Source of the DNA: CAVPRW01 sp046727435 [NCBI: bacterium]
GTDB lineage: Bacteria > Tectomicrobia > Entotheonellia > J063
Length of the DNA: 8,610 bases
Assembly: GCA_046727435.1 (NCBI GenBank)
Contig: JBKPCR010000380.1
Coordinates: forward strand, 1 to 8,610
Reading direction: 5' to 3'
The notes beneath the pieces were generated by a model that searched no databases, was not told the DNA's origin, and was given only the letters and a program-made list of their open reading frames with translations. A program made the translations under genes and the position numbers. Positions 1 through 6,414 of this stretch are shown here, in pieces; the stretch's first letter is position 1; the number at the start of each line of letters is the position of its first letter.

Positions 1-1
1 G

Positions 2-682
2 GAGGGGCGCTACGCCGTGCTGGATACCGCCGTTGGGCGGCTGCACATTGCCTATCGCGGCCGGGTGATCTGCGGCGTCAGTCTGGCAAGCGATGATGCG
101 ACGTTTGAACAACGCTGCATGGCACGCCATGGCCTACAGCTCAGACGAGAGACCGAGCCACCGGCATGGCTCGTGACCTTGGTAGACAATCATCTTGGAG
201 GCCGACGTGCCTTCAAAGGTGCTGTCGATCTTGCAGGACTGACCCCATTCCAACAACAGGTCTTGGAGAAGATTCGTCAAATCCCTCGCGGCGAAGTGCG
301 TCCCTATACCTGGGTGGCGCGCGAGATCGGCTTGCCGAGGGCGGTGCGCGCCGTGGGCACTGCACTCGGGAAAAATCCGATCCCGCTGTTGATCCCGTGC
401 CACCGGGTCATCCGCAGCGAAGGTGCCCTGGGGGCCTATTCGGCCGGGGGGACTGCCCTGAAGGAGCGCATTTTGGCGTTCGAGGGGGTGGACTTGCCGG
501 AGCTCGATACGCTAACCCGCCTGGGCAAACGCTTTCGTGGCAGCCGTAACACCCGCATTTTCTGCCTGCCGACTTGTTACTCGCGTAAATCGGCCAAGGT
601 GCAGCACACCGTCTACTTCACGTCGGCGCACGAGGCACGGCAAGCCGGCTATCGCCCTTGTAAGCTCTGCCGTCCGGCCTAA
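2..682 (+). CDS. O6-alkylguanine-DNA methyltransferase with C-terminal Ada-type zinc domain (5' end possibly outside window)
   Basis: This is a suicide DNA-repair protein that should move alkyl groups from O6-alkylguanine to its own cysteine. Numbered from the GTG at 17, residues 78-155 form the methyltransferase domain, with the RAVG arginine-finger helix near 111-114, the NPIP turn at 120-123 and the active-site PCHRV motif (Cys128). After a linker, residues 175-221 match the Ada metal-binding domain: FCLPTC supplies Cys183 and Cys187, CKLC supplies Cys215 and Cys218. In E. coli Ada the equivalent zinc domain is N-terminal and its first cysteine repairs methylphosphotriesters; here it is C-terminal and no AraC-type helix-turn-helix is present, so a regulatory role is not supported. 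The frame stays open to the window edge and the residues before the GTG (RYAV) fit the family, so the true start may lie upstream. GTG at 17 with GGAGGGG at 1-7 is the alternative. It ends in TAA. Confidence 0.9.
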   Translation, partial: EGRYAVLDTAVGRLHIAYRGRVICGVSLASDDATFEQRCMARHGLQLRRETEPPAWLVTLVDNHLGGRRAFKGAVDLAGLTPFQQQVLEKIRQIPRGEVRPYTWVAREIGLPRAVRAVGTALGKNPIPLLIPCHRVIRSEGALGAYSAGGTALKERILAFEGVDLPELDTLTRLGKRFRGSRNTRIFCLPTCYSRKSAKVQHTVYFTSAHEARQAGYRPCKLCRPA

Positions 683-754
683 ACCATCACCATGTCATCG
701 GAAAGATGGCTGCGCCAAGCGTGTGTCTTCCGCTGTGGCATTGCAGCGAAAGTT

Positions 755-761
755 GAGGAGG
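755..761 (+). promoter_or_regulatory. Ribosome binding site deciding the ogt start
   Basis: GAGGAGG lies 7 bases before ATG 769. This spacing supports ATG over the in-frame TTG at 763. Confidence 0.75.
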
Positions 762-768
762 TTTGTCG

Positions 769-1284
769 ATGATCGAACAGCTTGCCGTTGGATCGCTTGA
801 CACGCCCATTGGCGTGCTGTGGATAGCATGTTCTGAGCGAGGGGTTTGCAAAGTGATCTTCCCGTGTGAGGGAGGCAGAGCGGCACTCGAGCACTGGCGG
901 GCATTGTACCTCCCGAACAGCGAGCTAATCACCACAAGTGCGCTGCTGGAGCAAACATATGCCGAGCTGGGCGAGTATTTCACTGACACTCGCCATGACT
1001 TCACGCTCCCCCTCGATTTCCAGGGAAGCTCTTTCTATCAACGCGTATGGCTGGCTCTCACCCAAATCCCCTATGGTCGCACCGTCTCATATGGGGATCT
1101 GGCTCACACCGTTGGCGCCCCGAAAGCGGCCCGTGCCGTGGGTGCGGCATGCGGCGCCAATCCGGTGCCAATCATCGCGCCCTGCCACCGCGTGCTTGGG
1201 AGCGACGGGTCGCTCCACGGTTTCGGCGGTGGTTTACCCCTGAAAGCCTGGTTGCTGCGGCATGAGGGGGTGTTGCTTGACTAG
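769..1284 (+). CDS. ogt: Methylated-DNA--protein-cysteine methyltransferase (Ogt type)
   Basis: A 171-residue single-domain O6-alkylguanine/O4-alkylthymine methyltransferase, the same size as E. coli Ogt. Residues 1-85 form the variable N-terminal part (DTPIGVLWIA strand). Residues 89-168 are the catalytic domain, with FYQRVW at the first helix, the YGRTVSYGDLA recognition-helix region, RAVGAACGANPVP and the active-site motif PCHRV (Cys139), followed by the G-x-L-H-G-F-x-G-G loop. ATG at 769 is chosen because GAGGAGG at 755-761 sits 7 bases upstream; a TTG at 763 would leave only one base of spacing. It ends in tandem TAG codons (1282-1287). It lies 86 bp downstream of the fusion methyltransferase in the same orientation, so co-transcription is plausible. 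The two proteins differ clearly outside the motifs, so this is not a recent duplication. Confidence 0.95.
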   Translation: MIEQLAVGSLDTPIGVLWIACSERGVCKVIFPCEGGRAALEHWRALYLPNSELITTSALLEQTYAELGEYFTDTRHDFTLPLDFQGSSFYQRVWLALTQIPYGRTVSYGDLAHTVGAPKAARAVGAACGANPVPIIAPCHRVLGSDGSLHGFGGGLPLKAWLLRHEGVLLD

Positions 1285-1507
1285 TAGGTTCGCCTCTCCA
1301 TCCCTTGTGATCCGCAAAAACTCTATCTTTGTGACGTACAACGCGCCGTCAGTTGCTATGTTCATCTTCGCGTGCCACGATTGGCGTTGTTATCTACACC
1401 GAAACGCCATGTGAGGGGGCCATAGGTCACCCACTCTGTTGCGCTGCCGAACAGTGGTCACTTGGGTCAGCCTTCCCTCGCTGGTTATAGAGGACCCTCT
1501 CCCCTGT
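1285..1507. other. Stretch with no recognisable gene
   Basis: Between the end of ogt and the PIN-domain remnant I see no convincing coding region, RNA or terminator. Short minus-strand frames run through 1390-1500, but their translations match no family I recognise and have no ribosome binding site. It is probably more decayed mobile or toxin-antitoxin DNA. Confidence 0.4.
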
Positions 1508-1655
1508 TTAGCGCAGCCAGAGGAAGCGAAAGCGTTCCTTGCGCTCGATGGCATCAATTTCGTGATTGCCGGGTGGTGACCAGCGGGATGTTTAGCCGTT
1601 CTGCCAGCGCTAAGCCAATGGCATCGGCAAAGGAATTCCGCTCTTCGACTTTCAG
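1508..1655 (-). pseudogene. C-terminal remnant of a PIN-domain (VapC-like) protein, frameshifted
   Basis: Reading the minus strand from 1655, one frame gives LKVEERNSFADAIGLALAER followed by LNIPLVTT, which matches the final helix and strand of PIN-domain ribonucleases, including the acidic residue in the FADA segment. The frame then breaks in the GGG run at 1571-1573. Skipping one base restores a second frame that reads NHEIDAIERKERFRFLWLR and stops at 1508-1510, the usual ending of this family (a hydrophobic C-terminal strand). The N-terminal half, with the first acidic residues, is absent, so no nuclease can be made. No antitoxin partner is visible. The remnant is followed upstream by a transposase scrap, suggesting a deletion joined the two. 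The PIN family call is by recall of the motif and is moderately sure; the single-base shift is directly visible. Confidence 0.55.
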
Positions 1656-1709
1656 GCCAGGTGGGGCGGGACTGACGGGAGACTAGGCATGCGACACAGT
1701 CCAGGGCCT

Positions 1710-1728
1710 CCACTGGCGTGTCCAGTGG
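1710..1728. repeat. Small perfect hairpin
   Basis: CCACTGG at 1710-1716 and its exact complement CCAGTGG at 1722-1728 enclose a 5-base loop. It lies between the PIN and transposase remnants and has no T-tract, so it is not a typical terminator. Confidence 0.4.
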
Positions 1729-1764
1729 CACGGCCTGACAGCACGTTGCAACCTGTTCTGGTAC

Positions 1765-1875
1765 GTTGTCGCCGAGTATGAGCGGTCTTCCTCCCTTCGG
1801 CTTCGGAATGGAAGGAAGCAGATCGTCTACAAATACGTAAAGATCCGTGATATGGTTGGGTTGCAATGAGAGCAT
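1765..1875 (-). pseudogene. N-terminal remnant of a DDE transposase (IS982-like)
   Basis: The minus strand from ATG 1875 encodes about 37 residues including HITDLYVFVDDLLP and KPKGGRPLILGDN, which resemble the conserved N-terminus of IS982-like transposases (start helix, then a basic Gly-Gly-Arg-Pro turn). After residue 37 the frame stays open but the resemblance stops, and none of the catalytic acidic motifs follow. Downstream the DNA becomes the PIN remnant, so the transposase was truncated by deletion or by another insertion. The exact family is uncertain, since only the N-terminus remains; a related DDE family is possible. Confidence 0.5.
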
Positions 1876-1973
1876 GGTTGTGATGGTGGTTTAGCGATTA
1901 CTTCGCCAGTATAGGCCCAAACCTAGCGAGGCTGTTATGGGGGGCAAGAGCAGGCGCTAGCCCACAAACTGCT

Positions 1974-2001
1974 TTTGCCGAAAGCAATCATTTTCGGCAA
2001 A
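1974..2001. repeat. Perfect 10-bp inverted repeat inside the MITE-like element
   Basis: TTTGCCGAAA at 1974-1983 and TTTCGGCAAA at 1992-2001 are exact reverse complements around an 8-base loop. No T-run follows on either strand long enough for a standard terminator. It is more likely a pair of transposase-binding repeats. Confidence 0.55.
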
Positions 2002-2070
2002 GATGGAAGCGGCAAGGCCAGATAAAGCCATGGATTATGCTAATATGAGCCTGTCGCACCAGTGCTCGTT

Positions 2071-2107
2071 TTCGGCACCGTTGTCCTCATGCCGTTCGGC
2101 ACCGTTG
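2071..2107 (+). repeat. Direct repeat of 13 bp, 24-bp period
   Basis: TTCGGCACCGTTG occurs at 2071-2083 and again at 2095-2107. It shares TTCGGCA with the hairpin arms at 1974-2001, so it belongs to the same repeat set within the element. Confidence 0.6.
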
Positions 2108-2316
2108 CTTTGGAGCACCCTGCATGCCTGACAGAAGCACGAGCAAAAATATCGAGAAAAAAACTGGTTGAAATGATGTCGTCTCTTGCGGTCTCTTCGC
2201 TAGTTTTAGGCCAGTATACCATGCTCTTTTGCGTACGTTAGCTGTGAGCGGGGGTTTCCGTATTCACGTTAACCATCCTTGACAGGAGAGGGGGACTGTG
2301 GCTCTCCACACTCCCA

Positions 2317-2324
2317 GGGAGGTG
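2317..2324 (+). promoter_or_regulatory. Ribosome binding site of the glycoside hydrolase
   Basis: GGGAGGTG with 5 bases to ATG 2330 selects this start over the upstream in-frame TTG at 2279. Confidence 0.65.
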
Positions 2325-2329
2325 AACGC

Positions 2330-3343
2330 ATGCCGTCGATCGTCCAGTGTTTCGGAGCCCCTTTCTGCATCCTCGCCAGCGCGGTGGGCAGCGCGTGGGC
2401 GGTCGATCCGGCGCTGCCCTATGGTATCAACGTCCATCTGCCCTCCAGCGCCCTGCTGGAGCGGGTGGCCGAGGCCGGGATCGCCTGGATTCGTGTCGAC
2501 TTCAACTGAGTCACGATGGAGCCCATGCGCGGGGTCTACGACTGGACCCTCACGGACGCCGTGGTCAGCGACGCGTGGGCGCATGGCCTCAATATCTATG
2601 CCACGTTGGCCTATTCACCCGCCTGGGCGAATGGCGGGCAGGCCCCCAACACACCCCCAGTGGATCCCCATGACTGGTATGCCTTCGTCTATAGGACCGT
2701 CAGCCGCTACCGTGGCAGCGTCCAGCATTGGGGCATGTGGAACGAACCGAACTTCACGCATTTCTTTAGCGGCAGTCCTACTCAGTACATCGACACCATC
2801 CTGCGAGTGGGCGCGCGGGCCGTCCGCGCTGCCGACCCGGGCGGGTACGTGCTGGGCCCCGAGCTGGCGCAAGAGGGTGACTGGTGGTTATGGCTCTACT
2901 TGGTGCTCGCTCAGGCCGCTGAGGCGATCGATATCGTCACGCAGCATAGCTACCAGGACACCGGTCGAGACGTGTTTCGGCGGTTGGGTGGGCCGGTGCC
3001 GTTCTGGAATTGGCCTACCGTCTGCGACGTCATGAAGTGGACCGGGACGGAGGGCAAGGAGCTGTGGCTGACGGAAACCGGCTGGAATACGGCCGACGTA
3101 TCGGAGGAGGCGCATGCAGCCTCCTATGAGCAGGTGCTGGAAGGCGTCGATGGGTATGAGTGGCTGGATAAGGTCTTCTTCTACCAGCTGGTCGATGAAC
3201 CGGACACCCCCGACCAGTGGGGCATCCTGCGCGTTGACCTGAGCCCCAAGCTGGCCTATGAGGCCTATCAGCGCTACATCGCGTCGCATGCCTCCACGGC
3301 GGCACTGCGCAGGCAGGCCGTGGACAGCGGGAGGCGGCAATAG
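2330..3343 (+). pseudogene. Secreted clan GH-A glycoside hydrolase with in-frame TGA at codon 60
   Basis: The reading frame encodes a (beta/alpha)8-type glycoside hydrolase resembling GH39/GH5-like cellulase-family proteins, expected to cleave glycosidic bonds outside the cytoplasm. Residues 1-24 form a signal-peptide-like segment ending AWA before VDP, though its n-region lacks Lys or Arg. The acid/base glutamate is in HWGMWNEPN (residue 139) and the nucleophile in LWLTETGW (residue 249). ATG 2330 is supported by GGGAGGTG at 2317-2324. Codon 60 (2507-2509) is TGA where relatives read VDFNW; the frame then runs on unbroken to TAG at 3341-3343, giving 337 positions. A one-base TGG-to-TGA change explains it. 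Both catalytic residues lie after the stop, so without readthrough only an inactive 59-residue peptide results. An internal start at ATG 2516 would lack the signal. Substrate is unknown; proximity to the sugar importer is suggestive. Confidence 0.85.
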
Positions 3344-3409
3344 TGCGCGTGTCGTGCAGGAAGGCTGCTCTGGCCACATGGGTGGGTTCTTCGGGCACAA
3401 GTCCACGAC

Positions 3410-3643
3410 ATGGCGGTCGTCACGACATCGTCGGGCACCTCACGCATCAGCTTTCTGGATGCGCTGCGATGGCTAAGTACCTCAAGCACGAGCATGCCGT
3501 TAGCAGCCTTGCTGGTGAATCCTGCCCGTCCCCAACGCGTGGAACCGCGTGTGAAGAAGCGGCGACCGAAACTGTTCCCCGTCATGGTCAAGCCACGACA
3601 TGAACTGCGCCGTCAGTTGATGCAGCAAACGGTTGGAGCTTAA
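3410..3643 (+). pseudogene. C-terminal remnant of an IS4-family transposase
   Basis: About 77 codons ending at TAA 3641-3643 carry the characteristic tail of one IS4-family group: RISFLDALRWL, then a variable loop, LLVNPARPQRVEPRVKKRRP and VMVKPRHELRRQL. This is the basic C-terminal segment after the last catalytic glutamate. The rest of the transposase, including all DDE residues, is missing, and the segment between the hydrolase stop and 3410 shows no further similarity I recognise. The element therefore inserted beside the hydrolase gene and was later deleted. It separates the hydrolase from the ABC operon. Confidence 0.75.
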
Positions 3644-3982
3644 CTTCATGCCATTCCGCTTCGACCGAACTGTATCCTGCTACTGGTTGTGGCATCCAGG
3701 CACTTCCTCCTAGCTCTCTCTCCAGCGGACGGGTTCCGACTGGAGGTGGTCTCCTATCGTACACGGCCTGCAGACGCTCCGGCTCTAACACTACGCAGTC
3801 CTTCTCCAAAATGGCTTTCACCCATCGGTTTATGGTAGGATGTAGCTCTCTCTCAATGTTTCTCCGGGCATGCGGGGGCGAGTGAGAGATCGTTCCAGGC
3901 GACGGTTGGATATCGTCCCATGCGGTCCGGAGTCAAGCTGTATAGGACATTGCAACGAACCATTGCAAAAGGAGGTGGAGCC
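3644..3982. other. Gap before the ABC operon; possible minus-strand coding relic
   Basis: No sure gene. On the minus strand, from about 3875 to 3588, one frame is open and reads like protein (NIERELHPTINRWVKAILEK and onward through a proline-rich DRRPPPVG turn), but I do not recognise the family, there is no good start, and its last part overlaps the IS4 tail. It may be the start or flank of a gene disrupted by the IS4 element. The segment 3876-3982 should contain the promoter of the ABC operon, but I found no convincing -35/-10 pair. Confidence 0.35.
3971..3977 (+). promoter_or_regulatory. Ribosome binding site deciding the binding-protein start
   Basis: GGAGGTG, preceded by AAAA, lies 5 bases before ATG 3983. 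The frame is open back to an ATG at 3920, but that one has no such site and would place 21 extra residues before the Tat signal. Confidence 0.8.
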
Positions 3983-5284
3983 ATGTCGCAGCAACCCTCG
4001 CGATTGACGAGACGCGAGTTTCTGGCCACGACGGCGCTAACCGCCGGGGCAATGGCGATCGCCCCCTTTCCCGCCCCCGCCCTGGCGCAAAAGCCGCAGC
4101 TGGTCTATTGGGCCTATCAATTCCTGCGTGCCAGCGATGAATCACGGGTGAATTTCGCACGTGAATGGGCCGCCAAGAACAACATCGACATGCAGATTAC
4201 GCTGGTGCCATGGAAGGAGTTCATGACCAAGATCACGGCGGCCATTGAAGCGAATGCCACTCCGGATATCATCGAAAGCGGGGCGGTGGAGTTACGAGGA
4301 CGTGACCAGCTGCTAGAGGTCACCGATCTGTATGAGAAAATTGGCAAGGAGTATGGCGGCTGGTTGGGGGCTGCCCCGACGTATATGCAAGAGCCGGATG
4401 GGCGGGTACACCACATCGTCTATGGCTTCTCCGGCGCCATGGTGATCGCGCGCGAAGACCTGCTGGCCGAAGCTGGCGTGAAAGGGCGGGCCGAGACCTG
4501 GGTGGACCTGCTCAGCCACGCCAAGAAGGCGCAGAAGCTCCCCCGGGTGTACGGATTGGGGCAGCCGGTGAGCAACCAGACCGACTCCAACGTCTGGGAA
4601 GAGGTGATGCGGAGCTATGGGGCGCGTATGGCCGACGAGGCGGGGAAGAAAATCGTACTGGGCGACTACAAAAAGGAGGTGTGGGAGTTCCTGGATTACT
4701 TCATGGAGGTCTGGAATGCCGGCGTGCTGCCTCCAGGCGTGACCACCTGGGACAATACCATGAACAATTCAACCTACCAGGCCGGCAAAGCCGTCTTCGC
4801 CTTGAACGCCATCACCATCTCGCTCTGGCTCGAGGCGAACAACCCTGAGCTCCTGGCCAAAACCGGCCATTATGCCTTCCCCAAGGGTCCCAAGCTGCGG
4901 GTGTGGGATGTCGGCTACGCCTCCCGTGCCATCATGAAGTACACGAAGCATCCCGAGCTGTGCAAGCAGTTCCTGTTCGAGTCTATGGATGTGAGGAAGA
5001 TGGAACGGGAATACGACGTCAGCCAGTGGGCGCCGGCCTTGAAAGCCTATCTCCCCTTTGAGGTCTGGCAGCGCACGCCCTACATGAAATCGCTCGTCGA
5101 GCTGGCGACCGATGGCAACGCCGCGGGGTACCCCGATGTGTTCAATGATGCCTGGCGGGAGAGTTTTACCAATACCACCATCCCACGCATGCTGCAGCGC
5201 CTCGTGGTGGACAAGTGGGAGCGCGACAAGGCTTTTGCAGAAGCGCTCGATGTCTCGCAGAAAATCTATGGGAAGTACGCTTAA
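3983..5284 (+). CDS. ABC transporter sugar-binding protein (family 1), Tat-exported
   Basis: A 433-residue extracellular solute-binding protein of the MalE/UgpB-like family, which captures a carbohydrate outside the membrane and delivers it to the permeases encoded downstream. Residues 1-35 are a twin-arginine signal: LTRREFL at 8-14, a hydrophobic stretch, then PAPALA before Gln36, so it should be exported folded. No lipobox cysteine is present, so the mature protein is soluble and periplasmic or otherwise extracytoplasmic. The mature part starts with QLVYWAYQF and has the alternating two-lobe pattern of the family, including TPDIIESG, the YGFSGAMVIAREDLL ligand-cleft region and a C-terminal helix-rich tail. 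It is the first gene of the operon; the permease genes follow after a 167-bp repeat-filled gap. Substrate cannot be told from sequence; oligosaccharides or glycerol-phosphate derivatives are typical. Confidence 0.93.
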   Translation: MSQQPSRLTRREFLATTALTAGAMAIAPFPAPALAQKPQLVYWAYQFLRASDESRVNFAREWAAKNNIDMQITLVPWKEFMTKITAAIEANATPDIIESGAVELRGRDQLLEVTDLYEKIGKEYGGWLGAAPTYMQEPDGRVHHIVYGFSGAMVIAREDLLAEAGVKGRAETWVDLLSHAKKAQKLPRVYGLGQPVSNQTDSNVWEEVMRSYGARMADEAGKKIVLGDYKKEVWEFLDYFMEVWNAGVLPPGVTTWDNTMNNSTYQAGKAVFALNAITISLWLEANNPELLAKTGHYAFPKGPKLRVWDVGYASRAIMKYTKHPELCKQFLFESMDVRKMEREYDVSQWAPALKAYLPFEVWQRTPYMKSLVELATDGNAAGYPDVFNDAWRESFTNTTIPRMLQRLVVDKWERDKAFAEALDVSQKIYGKYA

Positions 5285-5289
5285 GAGCC

Positions 5290-5430
5290 GAGGATCGAAG
5301 ATCGCGGATCGATACTACAGAGGATCGAAGATTGAAGATTGAGGATCGCGAATACATCTTTTGCGATCTTCGATCCTCGATCTTCAATCCTCGGTTTGCT
5401 GCGATCTTCGATCCTCCATCCTCTATCCTC
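5290..5430. repeat. GARGATY heptad repeats in opposing arrays, long hairpin potential
   Basis: The gap between binding protein and first permease is built of 7-base units. Forward arrays: three at 5290-5310 (GAGGATC, GAAGATC, GCGGATC) and four at 5320-5347. Reverse-oriented arrays: four at 5365-5392 (GATCTTC, GATCCTC, GATCTTC, AATCCTC) and four at 5403-5430. The second forward and first reverse arrays can pair over about 30 bp, mostly Watson-Crick with some G-U pairs and a few mismatches, around a 13-base loop at 5350-5362. Ten GATC sites fall in the block. As mRNA this would be a strong structure just after the binding-protein stop, able to protect the upstream message or limit transcription into the permeases. 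Confidence 0.8.
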
Positions 5431-5436
5431 GGTTTT

Positions 5437-5445
5437 GGAGGAGGG
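5437..5445 (+). promoter_or_regulatory. Ribosome binding site deciding the first permease start
   Basis: GGAGGAGGG lies 6 bases before GTG 5452. The frame is open far upstream through the heptad repeats and into the binding-protein gene, but that portion is repeat-derived and not a plausible protein. Confidence 0.8.
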
Positions 5446-5451
5446 CGTGTC

Positions 5452-6399
5452 GTGACCACTAGCGACCGATCCATCGCCGCGAGAGTGCCGCTCGGAACCG
5501 TCCTCGGGGGCAAGCTCACGCGCCTCAGCCACTACCGGCGCGAATTGCTGGGCGGCTTGCTCCTCCTGAGCCCGGCCTTGTTGATCTTGCTTGGGCTCGT
5601 AGCCTACCCGTTCTTCTACGCCATCTGGTTGAGCTTTTCCGACAAAGCCGTCGGCGCAGCCGGGCGCTTCGTCGGCCTGGCCAACTTTCGCTACGTCATC
5701 AGCTGGCCGCAGTTCAGCGCTGCGCTATACAACACGGGCGTGTTTACAGTGTCGGCCGTGGCCCTGAAGTTCTGCCTTGGCATGGCCGTGGCCCTAGTCC
5801 TCAATCAACGCCTGCGCGGCCGCAACTTTTTCCGTGCCTTCCTGCTGCTGCCCTGGGTCATGCCCGCCTTTGTCGTCTACCTGGTTTGGCGCTGGCTGTA
5901 CGACCCGCTGCAGGGCCTCTTCAACTACCTGCTCTTCGACCTGGGGCTGATTACCCAGCCCATCGCCTTCCTCAGCACCCGTGAGACGGCCATGCTGTCG
6001 GTGATCATCGCGCATACCTGGCGCGGTTTTCCCTTCTTCGCCATGGCGTTCCTGGCCGGCATGCAGACCATCTCGCAAGAGCTGTATGAGGCAGCGCAAG
6101 TCGACGGCGCCTCGCGCTGGCAGCAGTTCCGCCACATCACGCTGCCGGGGCTGTATCACATCATCGGGGTGGTGTTGTTGCTACAAACCATCTGGACCGC
6201 CAATGCCTTCGAGCCGGTCTATCTGCTGACCGGCGGTGGGCCCTCCGACGCCACCATGGTCTACACCATGCTGGTGTATGTCATGGGCATGGTGAATCTA
6301 CGCTTGGGCGAGGCCGCAGCGGTGTCGGTGCTGTTCCTGCCGATGCTCATCGGCATGGTTCTGGTCGTCACTAGCCTGTTACAGCGGCGCAGCGAGTAG
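5452..6399 (+). CDS. Sugar ABC transporter permease, MalF/UgpA type
   Basis: A 315-residue inner-membrane protein forming half of the importer channel. A basic N-terminal region (residues 1-31) leads into six predicted membrane segments near 32-60, 94-116, 127-148, 178-203, 234-252 and 290-310. The cytoplasmic EAA loop, which docks the ATPase, is clear at 213-232 (EAAQVDGASRWQQFRHITLP) between segments four and five. The extracytoplasmic LTGGGPSDATMVYTMLVY segment is typical of the MalF/UgpA group. GTG at 5452 is chosen from the ribosome binding site and because homologues start with such a short polar N-terminus. It ends in TAG 15 bases before the next permease, so the two are surely co-translated from one message. 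No ATP-binding subunit gene is present nearby in the window. Confidence 0.95.
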   Translation: MTTSDRSIAARVPLGTVLGGKLTRLSHYRRELLGGLLLLSPALLILLGLVAYPFFYAIWLSFSDKAVGAAGRFVGLANFRYVISWPQFSAALYNTGVFTVSAVALKFCLGMAVALVLNQRLRGRNFFRAFLLLPWVMPAFVVYLVWRWLYDPLQGLFNYLLFDLGLITQPIAFLSTRETAMLSVIIAHTWRGFPFFAMAFLAGMQTISQELYEAAQVDGASRWQQFRHITLPGLYHIIGVVLLLQTIWTANAFEPVYLLTGGGPSDATMVYTMLVYVMGMVNLRLGEAAAVSVLFLPMLIGMVLVVTSLLQRRSE

Positions 6400-6414
6400 C
6401 AGGGAGGGGTGCGC

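Larger units (their letters stand above)
1908..2220. mobile_element. MITE-like non-autonomous element or collapsed IS, about 313 bp
   Basis: Two imperfect inverted repeats point inward at the ends. The segment 1914-1929, read on the minus strand (TCGCTAGGTTTGGGCC), matches 2197-2212 on the plus strand (TCGCTAGTTTTAGGCC) at 14 of 16 positions, and both continue outward into AGTATA-containing sequence. Inside, the heptamer TTCGGCA occurs at 1993-1999, 2071-2077 and 2095-2101 and in inverted form at 1976-1982. There is no convincing coding region inside. Multiple short internal repeats near the ends are typical of transposons whose transposase binds several sites (IS21 or Mu/Tn7-like groups), so this may be two IS ends joined after loss of the core. 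The family assignment is inference. Confidence 0.5.

Noticed and set aside
2279-2284. Perfect -35 hexamer TTGACA ahead of the hydrolase
   Set aside because: No -10-like sequence lies 16-18 bases downstream; the region there is GC-rich.
2330-3343. TGA decoded as Trp by an alternative genetic code
   Set aside because: The MalG-type permease ends at TGA exactly at the family's usual C-terminus, and Trp is written TGG throughout the other genes.
5290-5430. CRISPR array
   Set aside because: Units are 7 bases long, nearly contiguous and in both orientations, without spacers of constant length.
5215-5451. Extended N-terminus of the MalF-type permease through the repeats
   Set aside because: It overlaps the binding-protein gene and translates heptad repeats; GTG 5452 has an excellent ribosome binding site.
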